64,000 nucleotides of DNA from Lentilactobacillus fungorum (GCF_016860605.1 NZ_BNJR01000017.1:1-64000); one strand, 5' to 3'; counted from the first letter of the stretch, positions 50,715 to 60,340 are shown. Made by a program: numbers and translations. Notes: generated from the sequence alone by a model not told the origin.

Positions 50715-50764
50715 GATGATTGCCTCCTCTATTCCAAACCTAATCTATCTTCAATTCACCACCA

Positions 50765-50792
50765 ATTGTAATCGCTTTAGGAGGTGGTGCAA
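50765..50792 (-). promoter_or_regulatory. Candidate gldA promoter
   Basis: Minus strand TTGCAC, 16 bp, TACAAT (-10 at 50765-50770), about 50 bp before the ATG. Confidence 0.5.
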
Positions 50793-50878
50793 GAATCTTG
50801 AATAGATTTTTTGATCCCTCAGAAACGACCATTATCAACTATTTAGAAGTCAGTCTAGTTTCAGCTGCATTCAAACAA

Positions 50879-50906
50879 TAGCGGTAACCATAATGGTTAA
50901 CCGCTA
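50879..50906. terminator. Inverted repeat after the second TA module
   Basis: AGCGGTAACCAT pairs with ATGGTTAACCGCT. No clear T-run, so it may be a weak terminator or an RNA-processing site. Confidence 0.4.
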
Positions 50907-50936
50907 CCGCATGTGTTTGATATTCAGTTAGTCTTC

Positions 50937-51248
50937 TCAAAAGCGGAGGTCCATCTGTTTAGAACTAAAAACCGAACCAATATCAATCATCTTCCTAGCA
51001 TCATCCACTCGATAAAAAACTGCATACCTACCAATTAACAATCTCCGAGTTACTTGTTCAAAATGATATAAGTCAGTAACATCTTGAAATCTCTTGGGAA
51101 AAGTCTTTAAAAGTTCAATTTCACGATAAACGATTCGAATGAAAGATTGGATTTGGTCATCATCAAATCCGATCTCTGCCCAATCTGAGATAATGGCTCT
51201 CAAACTTGCAATAAACGAATCTGTATATAGAATGTCGTACGTTGGCAC
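50937..51248 (-). CDS. RelE/ParE-family toxin
   Basis: 103 residues starting at GTG. YDILYTDSFIASLRAI, REIELLKTFPKRFQDV, then RRLLIGRYAVFYRVDDARKMIDIGSVFSSKQ is the RelE/ParE fold (a C-terminal beta strand with R-Y-x-V-x-Y-x-V). The start overlaps the antitoxin stop by one base, so translation is coupled. The pair is antitoxin-first, the common relBE/parDE order. Confidence 0.83.
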   Translation of the reverse strand: MPTYDILYTDSFIASLRAIISDWAEIGFDDDQIQSFIRIVYREIELLKTFPKRFQDVTDLYHFEQVTRRLLIGRYAVFYRVDDARKMIDIGSVFSSKQMDLRF

Positions 51249-51499
51249 TACTTACCCCACCCATACTTGCCAAATATCTGTTTCATTTCTTCTTCAGTAT
51301 GCAAGTTTCCTTTTTCAACATCTTCAAATGATTTTTCAATTAACGCTCGATCATGAGCCTTCTGAGCTTCAACTAAACTAAGCTTGATAGTCTCATCCTC
51401 CTTTGTATATTCCAACTCATCACCTTCAGAAATGCCACTGTCTTTAGGAAGAATAACGCCAAGTGAATTGCCGATTTTTCGAACTTTAATTTTAGCCAT
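51248..51499 (-). CDS. AbrB/MazE-fold antitoxin
   Basis: 83 residues. The N-terminal AbrB/SpoVT swapped-hairpin sequence KIKVRKIGNSLGVILPKDSGISEGDELEY binds DNA. The C-terminal part (RALIEKSFEDVEKGNL...) should wrap the toxin. GAGG-type site before the ATG; CGTTATAACG palindrome upstream. Confidence 0.83.
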   Translation of the reverse strand: MAKIKVRKIGNSLGVILPKDSGISEGDELEYTKEDETIKLSLVEAQKAHDRALIEKSFEDVEKGNLHTEEEMKQIFGKYGWGK

Positions 51500-51519
51500 A
51501 GTGGTTCCTCCTCACACTA

Positions 51520-51529
51520 CGTTATAACG
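51520..51529. promoter_or_regulatory. Palindrome upstream of the second TA module
   Basis: CGTTATAACG, followed by a further AATTATAAC half-site. A likely autoregulatory operator. Confidence 0.45.
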
Positions 51530-51620
51530 CAATTATAACATGCAAACTGAAATATCTACACAACTATTAACTACGCTAATCGTCACTTGTTATTTTTCTC
51601 ATTCATCGTTTCTCTTGCAA

Positions 51621-52064
51621 CTAACGCCCCACCACAAAGGTTTTGCCCAACACCTTCATCGCCCGCTGAAGTGTCACCAGACTAATCGCGGCATGGCCAG
51701 TTTCAATCTTGGCCAATTGGCTTTGGGTCAAGCCAATCCGTTTGGCAAGTTCGACTTGGGTCATCCCCATCCGATTGCGTTCATCCCGAATCGTATAGGC
51801 TGCGTCGGCTTCAACTGGTAGTTTAATTGCATGATTCAAAGGCTCATGGCTTTCAGCCCCAAGGATCACAGCCGCAGTCTCTTCATTGGTCAGCGGCCGC
51901 CCCAGCGCTTGAGCCAGGAAATGTGCTTCCTTGATACCGATGTTGCCAAACACTAATTGCTGTAACGTTTCTGCAGCCTGCTCATAGGCTGGGGAGCCCG
52001 GTTGATTATCATTAATTTGTTTATTTGGGGTATTTAATCGGGCGACGAGTTCGTCTTTGGTCAT
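51621..52064 (-). CDS. Xre-family regulator, possible orphan antitoxin
   Basis: 147 residues, GGAGG before the ATG. C-terminal helix-turn-helix RDERNRMGMTQVELAKRIGLTQSQLAKIETGHAAISLVTLQRAMKVLGK (about 93-142). The N-terminal part (LVARLNTPNKQ..., AHFLAQALGRPLTNEETAAVIL) is longer than in simple antitoxins. No toxin gene adjoins it on either side, so it may be an orphan antitoxin or an independent regulator. Confidence 0.8.
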   Translation of the reverse strand: MTKDELVARLNTPNKQINDNQPGSPAYEQAAETLQQLVFGNIGIKEAHFLAQALGRPLTNEETAAVILGAESHEPLNHAIKLPVEADAAYTIRDERNRMGMTQVELAKRIGLTQSQLAKIETGHAAISLVTLQRAMKVLGKTFVVGR

Positions 52065-52342
52065 GAGTAATTTCCTCCATTCGGTGAATAATGCTGAATT
52101 GCTTAGTATTCATATTGCAACATATATTCCTCATACGAATAATATCATGACTCTAAAATGATTCGCCCTTTTTCGGCTTGTCCGCATACCAAGTAAATAC
52201 GCGTTTTATCAAAGAAATTTGCTCACTCGGGCAAAAATATAAGGATTAACAAAGATAAAGCTTTCATAACTATTAAACAGGTGGGCGGGTGGCTCATTAT
52301 TAGCCCATGAAGGCACATTTTTATCAAAACTCTAACCAACAA
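52065..52342. other. Intergenic gap
   Basis: Holds the promoter region of the Xre gene, including imperfect symmetry around TATTCATATTGCAACATATATTC-like bases near 52107-52129. No ORF or element is supported. Confidence 0.4.
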
Positions 52343-52370
52343 AAAAGTCGGAACCCAAATTCCGACTTTT
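52343..52370 (-). terminator. Terminator of the 52385-54427 gene
   Basis: AAAAGTCGGAA-CCCAAA-TTCCGACTTTT, T-run on both strands. Confidence 0.85.
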
Positions 52371-52384
52371 CAAACTCCTTTCAA

Positions 52385-54427
52385 TTAGTGATTCCCTTGA
52401 ATAACCAATTTCTTATTACCAGTGATGTAATCACCGTTAGTTAATTGATAACGTGAAGTTAAGTTATGACGCACAATCTTCTTAACTTTAAGATGTGTGC
52501 CCTGCTTGTAATTCTTAACTTTCTTGGTTAAGTTGGCTTTCTTGTAAACATTGACACCGCGTTTATTGATTACAGTAATCCGCTTGTTCTTTGGTAGGGT
52601 GTTGTAATAAACGTTGACAACGTACTTCTTGTTGGCCGTGATATAGCCGGTCTTGTTGGCTGACTTTTTACCGTGGTTAACGTCTCGAACCTTATACCGC
52701 AATGCGCCGCCCTTTGAATAAGCGTAGCCAGTGACTACAAACATCGGTCGGTTCACTCGTTTGGCCTTGTTATACTTAACCACCCGTTGGCTCTTCTTAA
52801 AGGTTGCGTTCTTGTAAAGGTAAATCTTCTTAGTAGCGTAAACGGCCGTGCCCTTGGTGTAAGCACCTTTTGGCGTGATAGTCTTGCTAGTGGTCTTAGC
52901 GGGTTCCGTGGTAGTCGTCGTGCTTGTAGATGATGCGTTGGAATTCGTTGTCGAGGAACTATTGGTACTTGGCGTGACAATTGTCCCCGTCGCCGTATCA
53001 TTGTTACTTGACGTATTTGGTGTCGGTGTTGGCGTCGGTTCTGGAGCGGCTTTAACAGTCAACGTCACTTTCTTGGAAACGTCGCCTACTTTAGTCAGGA
53101 GCACGGTATAAGTCCCAGCTGGAACGGTTTTCTTGTCCGATAAAGTTACTAAGTTGTTATTGGCATCCAGCACATAAACAGATGCGTCGGCTGGATCTGC
53201 CGTAAACGTTGCTGGTGTGATGGCCGTGTTGGAATCAATTGTTGCGTCCTTAGCGCTAATTTTAGGCGCATCATTTGGTAGAACATCAAACAAGACCACT
53301 TTATTGGCAATTTGACCATCTTGGCTGGGTTGGGACAGCTTGGCTAGATACTGGGCAACTTTAACATCCTTATCAAAATTGAATGGTCCTGTTGTAACTT
53401 GATTACTATCTTTAGGATCAGTGTCCGTATTCGTAACGGTCCCTCCATAAACAGGAAGTGATTGATCTGTCTTAAGAGTCCAGCCATCTTTGCCGTTCAC
53501 AATTTCAGCCAAAGTCGTTTGCGCCTTTTGATCTGCCGGAACTCCAAAATCGGTCGGATCAAAATTGTAATGGCCGTCAGCGTCTGCCGCAACAGCATAG
53601 TGTCCGATGCTAGTTGGGTAAGTTGGGACAGAACGATCAGCTTTCCCTGCAAAGTTAAGGGTCAGTACCTTGGGGTTATTTGGTGTTTGGCTATTTGGTA
53701 AGAATAGATAATCCCCTAATTCTCCAAAGTAATAATCAAATCGATAACCGCCGATTGAATCATCAAGCGTCGTCGGATCAACATATGTTGCTGCGTATCG
53801 CGCATTCGTTTGGTCGCTCGGCTTTGTCAAATATCGCTTGATTTGAAGCGGAATTGTATAAGTAACTGTTTGGCCGGCTTGAAGTGTTCCTGTAAACCCT
53901 AACTTATCAACGCTATCAGGATTAGCTTTAACCGCATCATAGGTCTGGTTATAGTTATAATTCTTGGCGGTATCATAAGTTACCGTAAACCCAGAGTCGG
54001 CAGTATCCTGCGCAACATCCTTAAACGTTGAACCGGCATTCTTAGCAAGCCCCAATTGCATGCCATAATACGCCGCAACCGTAGCTGGATCTTGGAAAAG
54101 AATGTTTCGATTAACCTTCTCAGCTTTCCCGCCCGTGTTGGTCATAGTAACAATCAAATTAATCGTTGATCCAACCGGTTGCTTCTTAGGGTCAATTAAC
54201 GTCCGCGGATATGGGGCATTTGCGTAGCTGCTCTTCCCATCTGCGGTTTCAAAATAACTCGTAAAGGAAATATCCCCATATTTTGCTGGTTGATTAGTCG
54301 CTGAACTTGCATTATAAAACGGCCCACTGATTGTGTAAGCCTTCGCTGGCATCCCCTGTGAAAAACCAACTAGCACTAATAACACTGATGCTGTGGCTAA
54401 TAGTAACCACTGAACTTGTCGCTTCAT
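52385..54427 (-). CDS. Secreted DUF5776 surface protein
   Basis: 680 residues. Signal peptide to about residue 30 (MPAKA-YT). The N-terminal region (about 30-390) begins SGPFYNASSATNQPAKYGDISFTSYFE in part and resembles the beta-rich heads at 10295 and 12658. It has an ILFQDPATVAAYYG segment where those have ILPR or MLPR, followed by an Ig-like stretch ending VPAGTYTVLLTKVGDVSKKVTLTVK. Ser/Thr/Asn linker with PTPTPNTSSNN. Short two-module DUF5776 block at about 521-680, ending LVIQGNH. GGGAGGG before the ATG. Probably wall-bound; ligand unknown. Confidence 0.85.
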   Translation of the reverse strand: MKRQVQWLLLATASVLLVLVGFSQGMPAKAYTISGPFYNASSATNQPAKYGDISFTSYFETADGKSSYANAPYPRTLIDPKKQPVGSTINLIVTMTNTGGKAEKVNRNILFQDPATVAAYYGMQLGLAKNAGSTFKDVAQDTADSGFTVTYDTAKNYNYNQTYDAVKANPDSVDKLGFTGTLQAGQTVTYTIPLQIKRYLTKPSDQTNARYAATYVDPTTLDDSIGGYRFDYYFGELGDYLFLPNSQTPNNPKVLTLNFAGKADRSVPTYPTSIGHYAVAADADGHYNFDPTDFGVPADQKAQTTLAEIVNGKDGWTLKTDQSLPVYGGTVTNTDTDPKDSNQVTTGPFNFDKDVKVAQYLAKLSQPSQDGQIANKVVLFDVLPNDAPKISAKDATIDSNTAITPATFTADPADASVYVLDANNNLVTLSDKKTVPAGTYTVLLTKVGDVSKKVTLTVKAAPEPTPTPTPNTSSNNDTATGTIVTPSTNSSSTTNSNASSTSTTTTTEPAKTTSKTITPKGAYTKGTAVYATKKIYLYKNATFKKSQRVVKYNKAKRVNRPMFVVTGYAYSKGGALRYKVRDVNHGKKSANKTGYITANKKYVVNVYYNTLPKNKRITVINKRGVNVYKKANLTKKVKNYKQGTHLKVKKIVRHNLTSRYQLTNGDYITGNKKLVIQGNH

Positions 54428-54558
54428 AAATTACCCTCCCAATACATAATATTGAACAATATTGCATCACAACTAAGCCAATTATGTAATACCGCTCAAC
54501 TAAATTATAACCCTCGTTTACTATAAATAAAGATTATTTCTTATAAATAACCGCCAAA

Positions 54559-54586
54559 AAAGCTGGGTATCTTTCCCCCCAGCTTT
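54559..54586 (-). terminator. Terminator after the DUF5776 remnant
   Basis: Minus strand AAAGCTGGG ... CCCAGCTTT followed by T residues. It is still intact behind a truncated gene. Confidence 0.75.
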
Positions 54587-54601
54587 GACTTCTTATTGAC
54601 A

Positions 54602-55176
54602 CTACTGACCATTTTGGCTGACTAATTTTTTATTCCCAGTAACATAATGACCATTTGTCAGCTGATATCGCGTTGTTAAACGATGCTTAACAAGCTTTTT
54701 TACTTTCAGGAGACTATTTCGGTTGTAATTTTTAACTTTAGCCGTTAAATCCGTATTCCGATATGCATTCACACCATTTTTGGCAATCACTTTAATCGTA
54801 CGATTCTTTGGCATTGATCCATAGTAGACATTAGTAACAAATTCCCGGTTAGCTGTGATATAGCCAGTCTTGCCAGCTGTTTTACCCTTATGTTTAACAT
54901 CACGTACCTGGTATCTTAACAGACCGTTCTTGGAATAAGCATATCCAGTGACCACAAACATCGGCCGGTTCACGCGTTTGGCTTTTGGATAGTTGGCAAT
55001 TCGCTGCGACTTTTTAAATGTGGCATTTTGATACAGGTAGATATGCTTAGTCGCATACGCCGCTTCTCCCTTCTTAGGGACACCTTTAGGAACTTTCTCT
55101 GTCTTAGATGCCGCCTCATCAGTCGTTGTTACTACCTCTGATATCGACTTTGGATTTGGCGTTGCCCGTCTTTAAT
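54602..55176 (-). pseudogene. 5'-truncated DUF5776 surface-protein gene
   Basis: An open frame of about 190 codons begins right after an in-frame TAA and has no start with a ribosome site. It reads a Thr/Lys linker (EVVTTTDEAASKTEKVPKG), then a complete short-type DUF5776 block: GEAAYATKHIYLYQNATFKKSQRIANYPKAKRVNRPMFVV in part, ending LVSQNGQ. The signal peptide and head domain are gone. The block itself has no internal stop, so the truncation is recent or the sequence is kept by recombination with its paralogues. Confidence 0.8.
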
Positions 55177-55204
55177 TTATCATGGCATGATGTTCCCTGA
55201 TCAC

Positions 55205-55237
55205 AAAAAACAGCCTATCGATATAAACGATAGACTG
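55205..55237 (-). terminator. Terminator of the 1470-residue protein gene
   Basis: Minus strand CAGTCTATCG-TTTATAT-CGATAGGCTG followed by TTTTTT. Confidence 0.85.
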
Positions 55238-55246
55238 CTAAATTAA

Positions 55247-58200
55247 TTATCGAATCACTTTGACGAACTTCACGTTAGCGGTGATATAACCACCTGACAC
55301 GTGATACCTCATCAGGCCTTTCTTAGTAACGCTGTTAGCGTGGGCAAAATCAAAGTTCTTGATTCGCAGTTTCGCACCCTGCTTAATATGCTGGGTACGT
55401 TTGGTTAAGTTAACATTCTTATAACGGTTGATGCTTTGCTTGACTCTAACGTAGCGTGGCATCTTTTGCTTGCCCATTTGAACTAACTTCCGATTACCGG
55501 TAATGTAGTGACCATTACTCAAAACGTAACGGGTGGTCAGATTATGGTGGACAAATTTAGTCACGTGGAGGACTGTACCTTGCTTGTAGTTGCGGACTTT
55601 GCCGGTTAAGTTAACCTTCTTATAAGCATTGACGCCACGAGGATTAATCACAGTCAACGTCTGGTGCTTGCTTTGATAGTAGACCGGCCGGACATAATTC
55701 CAATTAGCGGTAATGTAGCCTTTTTTGTGACGGTTTTTAGTCAAGTGATTGACGTCGCGAACCTTATAACGCAAATGACCATTCTTAGAGTGTGAATAAC
55801 CCGTTACCACAAACATTGGGCGGTAAACCCGCGGCTTCTTGACGTAGCCGGCTAGGCGTTCACGCTTATCGAAAGTGCTATGTTTGTAGAGGTAAATCTT
55901 CTTCAATGAGTAAACTGCTTCACCCTTCTTAGCGATGACGCTTGGTTGTTTAGTGTCATTAGGCGTAGGCGTTGGTGATGGGGTGGTTGTGCCTGGATTG
56001 ACTGGTGTTACTGGATTAACTGGATTGACCGGGTTAACTGGATTGACCGGGTTAACTGGATTGACCGGGTTAACTGGGTTAATCGGATTGATAGGGGTAA
56101 TTGGCGTTTCGTTCTTCTTGTAAACATAAGTGACAATCGTCCCAGCCTTGGCAAACTCACCAATAGCGTTCTTTGGCAGCTTGGCCTTATCCAATGTATA
56201 ACCAGAAATTTTGGGCTGATACTTCTCGCTAGAAACATCATACTGCGTACCCGGTTTGCCTTTGAGAATTTGTGGATCATGAATTTGGACACCATTAGCA
56301 TCAACGTAACGAACCGTCACGGCTCCCTTCTTCACGAAGTTATAGGTGACGACAACTGGATTGTCTTTAATAAAAGTCCCACTAGTTGGCAGATCTGTGT
56401 TGATAAAGGTGTAATCGTCAGCCAAGTTAGAAATTGTCTTCTGAACAGCTTCATTAATATCGAGGTTATAGGTCTTTCCTTCATCTTCCTTGTAACCAAA
56501 TGAAACGTCTTTAGCAATTGGATTGTTATCCTCGTCCCTAAATCGAGCCGTCCCATCGACTGTAGCAGGCGTTACCGGGGCTTTTTGGTACTTGTAATAG
56601 AGTTTGATAACATTTTTAGCTGGGTCGCTCGAAACTGATTTAAGCCCATGATCATCATTATCAACTGGCACATAATCGGCGATTGCTGGATAGTCTGAAG
56701 CTTTTGCCTGGAACGGCTTACCAATTTCTTGGTGAGTTTTGACAATTGGTGACGCAATCGGTTGATAGTCAGCCTGATCTGATTTTCGACCCCAGAATTG
56801 AATAGTGACGTCTGCGTATGGATCAGCAATTCGCGCGGTTGCTGGGGTAGATTCAAGCAACGTATCCCCATCACTTTTGCGCATTAAGAATGTATTGACG
56901 GCAACTGCGCCTGCTTTGGCATCATTGGCAAACGCTGCTGGGTAATTGAAAGTTATCTTCTGCTTAGGTGAAAGAATTGTTCCGTTATTTGCGGTAACTC
57001 TAATCATTTTCACCTGATCCCAGTCAGCAACCTGATCGGCGTTAACGAAGGTAGCTTTGTAATTATCTACCAATGGTGTCGTCGGCTTATCAATAGAATA
57101 CAAAGCTGTATATCCTTGTGGGAGATTAGTAATTGGACCTGTTAAGTGAACTGCCGCAGTAGATCCCCTTGAAGTAGAACCGTCCGATTCGCCAATTTTT
57201 TGGTCCCCATCATAAGGCAGTATATCGATTGCGTCTAAATGGTTATAGTCAGTATCACCATTATTGATGATCGCTGATTGATACTTAAAGCGATCCCCGC
57301 TCTGTAAAGTTTGACCGGTATCGGAAACATATGGACCATAATCTCCTGATTGATTGTCCCTAATACTAATCTGATTAATATTTAACGAGCTGCTTGACGG
57401 ATAATAGTAAATATCTGTTGTAGCCGAGAAAATACTGTTGGGATCATTTGTATTTTGATAAAGGCCATAATCCTCACCCGTTGCATCGTGTTTATCCACA
57501 TGAAAATCTGTTGTCGGAAATGCTTCCCAATTATTATTATCAAATACTAAGTAACCTTCAATAATATAATGCCCATTAACGAGTCCTGGCTCTCCTTTTA
57601 ATGAAATACGATATGAAATTCCATTAGGGTCTGACATTTGAACATAATCATCAAAATTGGTAATATCGCCAATAATTGCGGTTTTTCCGCTACCATGGAA
57701 GTTTTTCTCCACTCTTAAACCTGATAGGCCATTTGCAGTTGGCGCACCAAGTGTGATGCCGTCTGGAACAATAAGAATCAGCTTGCCATTTTGTGGTTTT
57801 AATTTTAGATTTTTATTCCCACCTGCAGAAAATAAGAAATTACTCGTGAATGGCTGACCGCCTAAAATTTGATGGCCATTATTATTAATGATTCCCATTC
57901 CCTGCCAGTTATAAAATGTCACAAGTGGTTTTTCAGGCTCCGGCGGTGCCGGCTTGGTCAGGCCAAAATCGGTCGACGCGGTTTCAGGATTGTGATAGAC
58001 ATTGCTCTTACTAGTTTTATCCTCTGATGTTTCACTAAATACCGTTGATAAATCATTAGTCCAAGAGATCTTTGACTCTGAACTATTTTTAAAATTGTCG
58101 ATGGCCTTTTGGGTGACATTTCCAGTTATTTTTATTTGAAATGCCGTTTGTTTGGGGTCATCAAAGCGGACCGGCGATTTAAAGGTGACTGTAATATTTG

Positions 58201-59659
58201 AATAAGCTTTACCTTTTAAATTAATTGGCTGACCATATTTTAAGGACCCAAGCGATACTTGTTGACCATCGAAAGTTGCTGTTACCTCATTATCATTTAA
58301 TTGATCTTTGAAAGCACTGCTTAGCTGATCCGTATCAACCATTTCAATTTGCTTCATTGGATAATTAAATTGAGGGGTGTCAGTAACACTCTTTACTTCT
58401 ACATAATTGTGCCCGGTTGTGCCTTCAGAATTCAGGCCTTGAAAGTTATTCATCTCGACAGGGGTCATGGTCGTAATAACTGGTGTTTCACCTGTTACCT
58501 GATCGTAGTCCAAATAACGCGAAGAATTATTCCATTTCGTTACTTTACCATTTCGTGCATTAAAGTATGGAACTGGTTGATCGTCCTTAGCAATTCCAAT
58601 AGTTGTTTTGGCCGTATCACTTTTAGGACCCGTCATTGTATATTGCAGAGAAAGCTTTGTCCCTGCCGGGGTGCCTTTGGGGTAAACAATCGAAAAGTCA
58701 AACAGATCATTTTGATAATCGTTATCCCCATGTTCCACAAGATTATTACTGTTTAGCTTAAGATGATCAGTAATCGTATTTGTCTCTTTATCATATACTG
58801 CATTACCATACACTTTTGATATTGTGTACCCGTCTGGTATTTTTAAGGTAATCGTATAATCGCCAGGTTCAGTCCTTGGGTTATAGATAAATCCATTATT
58901 GACATAGGTACCCGTAAAATCTTGATTCAGTTTATCTCCATTCCAGTGGGTATAATCCAAGTTAAAAATTCCTGACGTAGTATATAACTTTGGTGCATCC
59001 GTCTTTGCCTGAATTGTAAAAGTATCATTCGTGTAAATCTGATTACCTTTCTCATCAGTATATTGGATCGGAATTGAATGGGTCGATTGATCCTTAACTG
59101 CCCCCGGCTTTAAATGGAGCATAAAATCAATGCCAACAGGGGACCCACTGGTAATTGTCTTAAAATCCAAATTAATAATGTCGTAATTTGAATCACTGGT
59201 AATTGTTGGTGAATTTTTCAAATACGTACTATCAGAAACATCCGTTGTCGACACTGGCTGAAACGTATTTCGATCAACCAATATTTTGGCGTGCCCATTT
59301 GAGAAATAATTTCCAGTTCCCTGTACCTTAGTTTGAGCAACTAAATGAATCAGTTCTCCAGGATAAAATGGGCCACCAGTAGTTCCACCATTTAAATAGG
59401 TAATACCACTTCCCGTTAACAAAGTATCGTCATTGTTAACGGTTTCGTTTTTCTGCAACTGATTAGTTTGGTTGATCGTTGATTCACCATTCGGCAGATT
59501 CTTCAACGGTATTGTTGCCATCGTTTGCTCAAAAGCCGTCGCAGCCTTCACACTAGCGGTCTGCTGAGAGACCAGAACAATTGCCAACAAACTAAATAAC
59601 ATGAGTAATAAACTTTGAATTCCCCACCTAAGACGATGTGGGACCCCAACTGTATTCAT
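55247..59659 (-). CDS. Large secreted MucBP/DUF5776 surface protein
   Basis: 1470 residues, GAGGAGGAG ribosome site. Signal peptide to about residue 39 (SVKA-AT). Residues about 60-1000 are a long series of beta-sandwich-like segments without a family name I can give, including NNGFIYNPRTEPGDYTITLKIPDGY and two F-x-W-x-G-type turns, typical of giant adhesins. MucBP-like units lie at about 1020-1175 (GTARFRDEDNNPIAKDVSF, VTVRYVDANGVQIHDPQ). An (INP/VNP)n linker covers about 1183-1225. The long three-module DUF5776 block (about 1241-1470) ends KFVKVIR. No LPXTG. Largest DUF5776 protein here. Confidence 0.87.
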   Translation of the reverse strand: MNTVGVPHRLRWGIQSLLLMLFSLLAIVLVSQQTASVKAATAFEQTMATIPLKNLPNGESTINQTNQLQKNETVNNDDTLLTGSGITYLNGGTTGGPFYPGELIHLVAQTKVQGTGNYFSNGHAKILVDRNTFQPVSTTDVSDSTYLKNSPTITSDSNYDIINLDFKTITSGSPVGIDFMLHLKPGAVKDQSTHSIPIQYTDEKGNQIYTNDTFTIQAKTDAPKLYTTSGIFNLDYTHWNGDKLNQDFTGTYVNNGFIYNPRTEPGDYTITLKIPDGYTISKVYGNAVYDKETNTITDHLKLNSNNLVEHGDNDYQNDLFDFSIVYPKGTPAGTKLSLQYTMTGPKSDTAKTTIGIAKDDQPVPYFNARNGKVTKWNNSSRYLDYDQVTGETPVITTMTPVEMNNFQGLNSEGTTGHNYVEVKSVTDTPQFNYPMKQIEMVDTDQLSSAFKDQLNDNEVTATFDGQQVSLGSLKYGQPINLKGKAYSNITVTFKSPVRFDDPKQTAFQIKITGNVTQKAIDNFKNSSESKISWTNDLSTVFSETSEDKTSKSNVYHNPETASTDFGLTKPAPPEPEKPLVTFYNWQGMGIINNNGHQILGGQPFTSNFLFSAGGNKNLKLKPQNGKLILIVPDGITLGAPTANGLSGLRVEKNFHGSGKTAIIGDITNFDDYVQMSDPNGISYRISLKGEPGLVNGHYIIEGYLVFDNNNWEAFPTTDFHVDKHDATGEDYGLYQNTNDPNSIFSATTDIYYYPSSSSLNINQISIRDNQSGDYGPYVSDTGQTLQSGDRFKYQSAIINNGDTDYNHLDAIDILPYDGDQKIGESDGSTSRGSTAAVHLTGPITNLPQGYTALYSIDKPTTPLVDNYKATFVNADQVADWDQVKMIRVTANNGTILSPKQKITFNYPAAFANDAKAGAVAVNTFLMRKSDGDTLLESTPATARIADPYADVTIQFWGRKSDQADYQPIASPIVKTHQEIGKPFQAKASDYPAIADYVPVDNDDHGLKSVSSDPAKNVIKLYYKYQKAPVTPATVDGTARFRDEDNNPIAKDVSFGYKEDEGKTYNLDINEAVQKTISNLADDYTFINTDLPTSGTFIKDNPVVVTYNFVKKGAVTVRYVDANGVQIHDPQILKGKPGTQYDVSSEKYQPKISGYTLDKAKLPKNAIGEFAKAGTIVTYVYKKNETPITPINPINPVNPVNPVNPVNPVNPVNPVNPVTPVNPGTTTPSPTPTPNDTKQPSVIAKKGEAVYSLKKIYLYKHSTFDKRERLAGYVKKPRVYRPMFVVTGYSHSKNGHLRYKVRDVNHLTKNRHKKGYITANWNYVRPVYYQSKHQTLTVINPRGVNAYKKVNLTGKVRNYKQGTVLHVTKFVHHNLTTRYVLSNGHYITGNRKLVQMGKQKMPRYVRVKQSINRYKNVNLTKRTQHIKQGAKLRIKNFDFAHANSVTKKGLMRYHVSGGYITANVKFVKVIR
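55995..56100 (-). repeat. Tandem VNP-coding repeat
   Basis: A 9 bp unit coding for V/I-N-P is repeated about ten times with an 18 bp periodicity in DNA (GGATTGACCGGGTTAACT). A shorter version encodes the INP/VNP linker of the 15151-17886 protein. Likely variable in copy number between strains. Confidence 0.85.
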
Positions 59660-59792
59660 ATATACTCCTCCTCACCCCAAAAATAACTAAGTAACTAATA
59701 ATTGTATGCCCTCATTATTATTCTAATTGTTCATGCCTGAGCCGGTCAACTATTCAAATCGTAATATTTGCCATAATGAACATACTAAAAAA

Positions 59793-59818
59793 TCCCACTA
59801 GTCAACTGGCCAGTGAGA
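59793..59818 (-). terminator. Terminator after the cyclase-family fragment
   Basis: Minus strand TCTCACTGG ... CTAGTGGGA followed by TTTTTT, with two G-U pairs. Confidence 0.6.
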
Positions 59819-59850
59819 CTTAATTTGTAAATCAACTATTCTTTATTATC

Positions 59851-60216
59851 TTACTCCGGCACCACTGCATAAGCCCTCACCGGAAAGCCCGGCGCCTTCT
59901 CAGCTTTAGGTACCGAAATGTGAATATAAGCGCCCGTTGCTGGCACCAGGTCCAAGTTATCAAGCAGTTCAACTTGGTAGTGGCCGTGGGACAAAACATA
60001 ATATTCACCCACTAAGCCATTCTCCTGTTTCGTAGCGGTGTCCGTATCAAAGGTTTCATGGCCATTTGCCGTGACGTGACGTTGCTCATAAATGAACTTC
60101 AACGCGTCAAGATCCCAACCTGGGTAATGGGCTTGGCCGGCGTCATCCAGATTTTCAAACTTACTTTGACTTGGCCAACGGTTCCTACCGATCACGCTGC
60201 TTGCACGGCGTAACAC
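59851..60216 (-). pseudogene. C-terminal fragment of a cyclase-family (kynurenine formamidase-like) protein
   Basis: About 100 residues fit the end of the PF04199 cyclase family: HYPGWDLDALKFIYEQRHVTANGHETFDTD, GEYYVLSHGHYQVELLDNLDLVPATG, and the terminal GFPVRAYAVVP. Full proteins are about 220-260 residues and carry the metal motif HxGTHxDxP in the N-terminal half, which is missing. The 5' end opens without a ribosome site. The block is otherwise free of stops. Confidence 0.7.
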
Positions 60217-60340
60217 CTTTCAAAGTTCATCTTCACCAAGAAACTAATCACCCATTTCCATCATCCGGGTTCTCTGACGATCAATCCCATTGGCTACTCT
60301 TCTTCTCATGGCTTTCTTTAAATTCGTTAATCAAATTGAG

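Noticed and set aside
10295-59659. LPXTG sortase anchors on the surface proteins
   Set aside because: No LPXTG followed by a hydrophobic stretch and basic tail is present. All end in DUF5776/SLAP-like modules.
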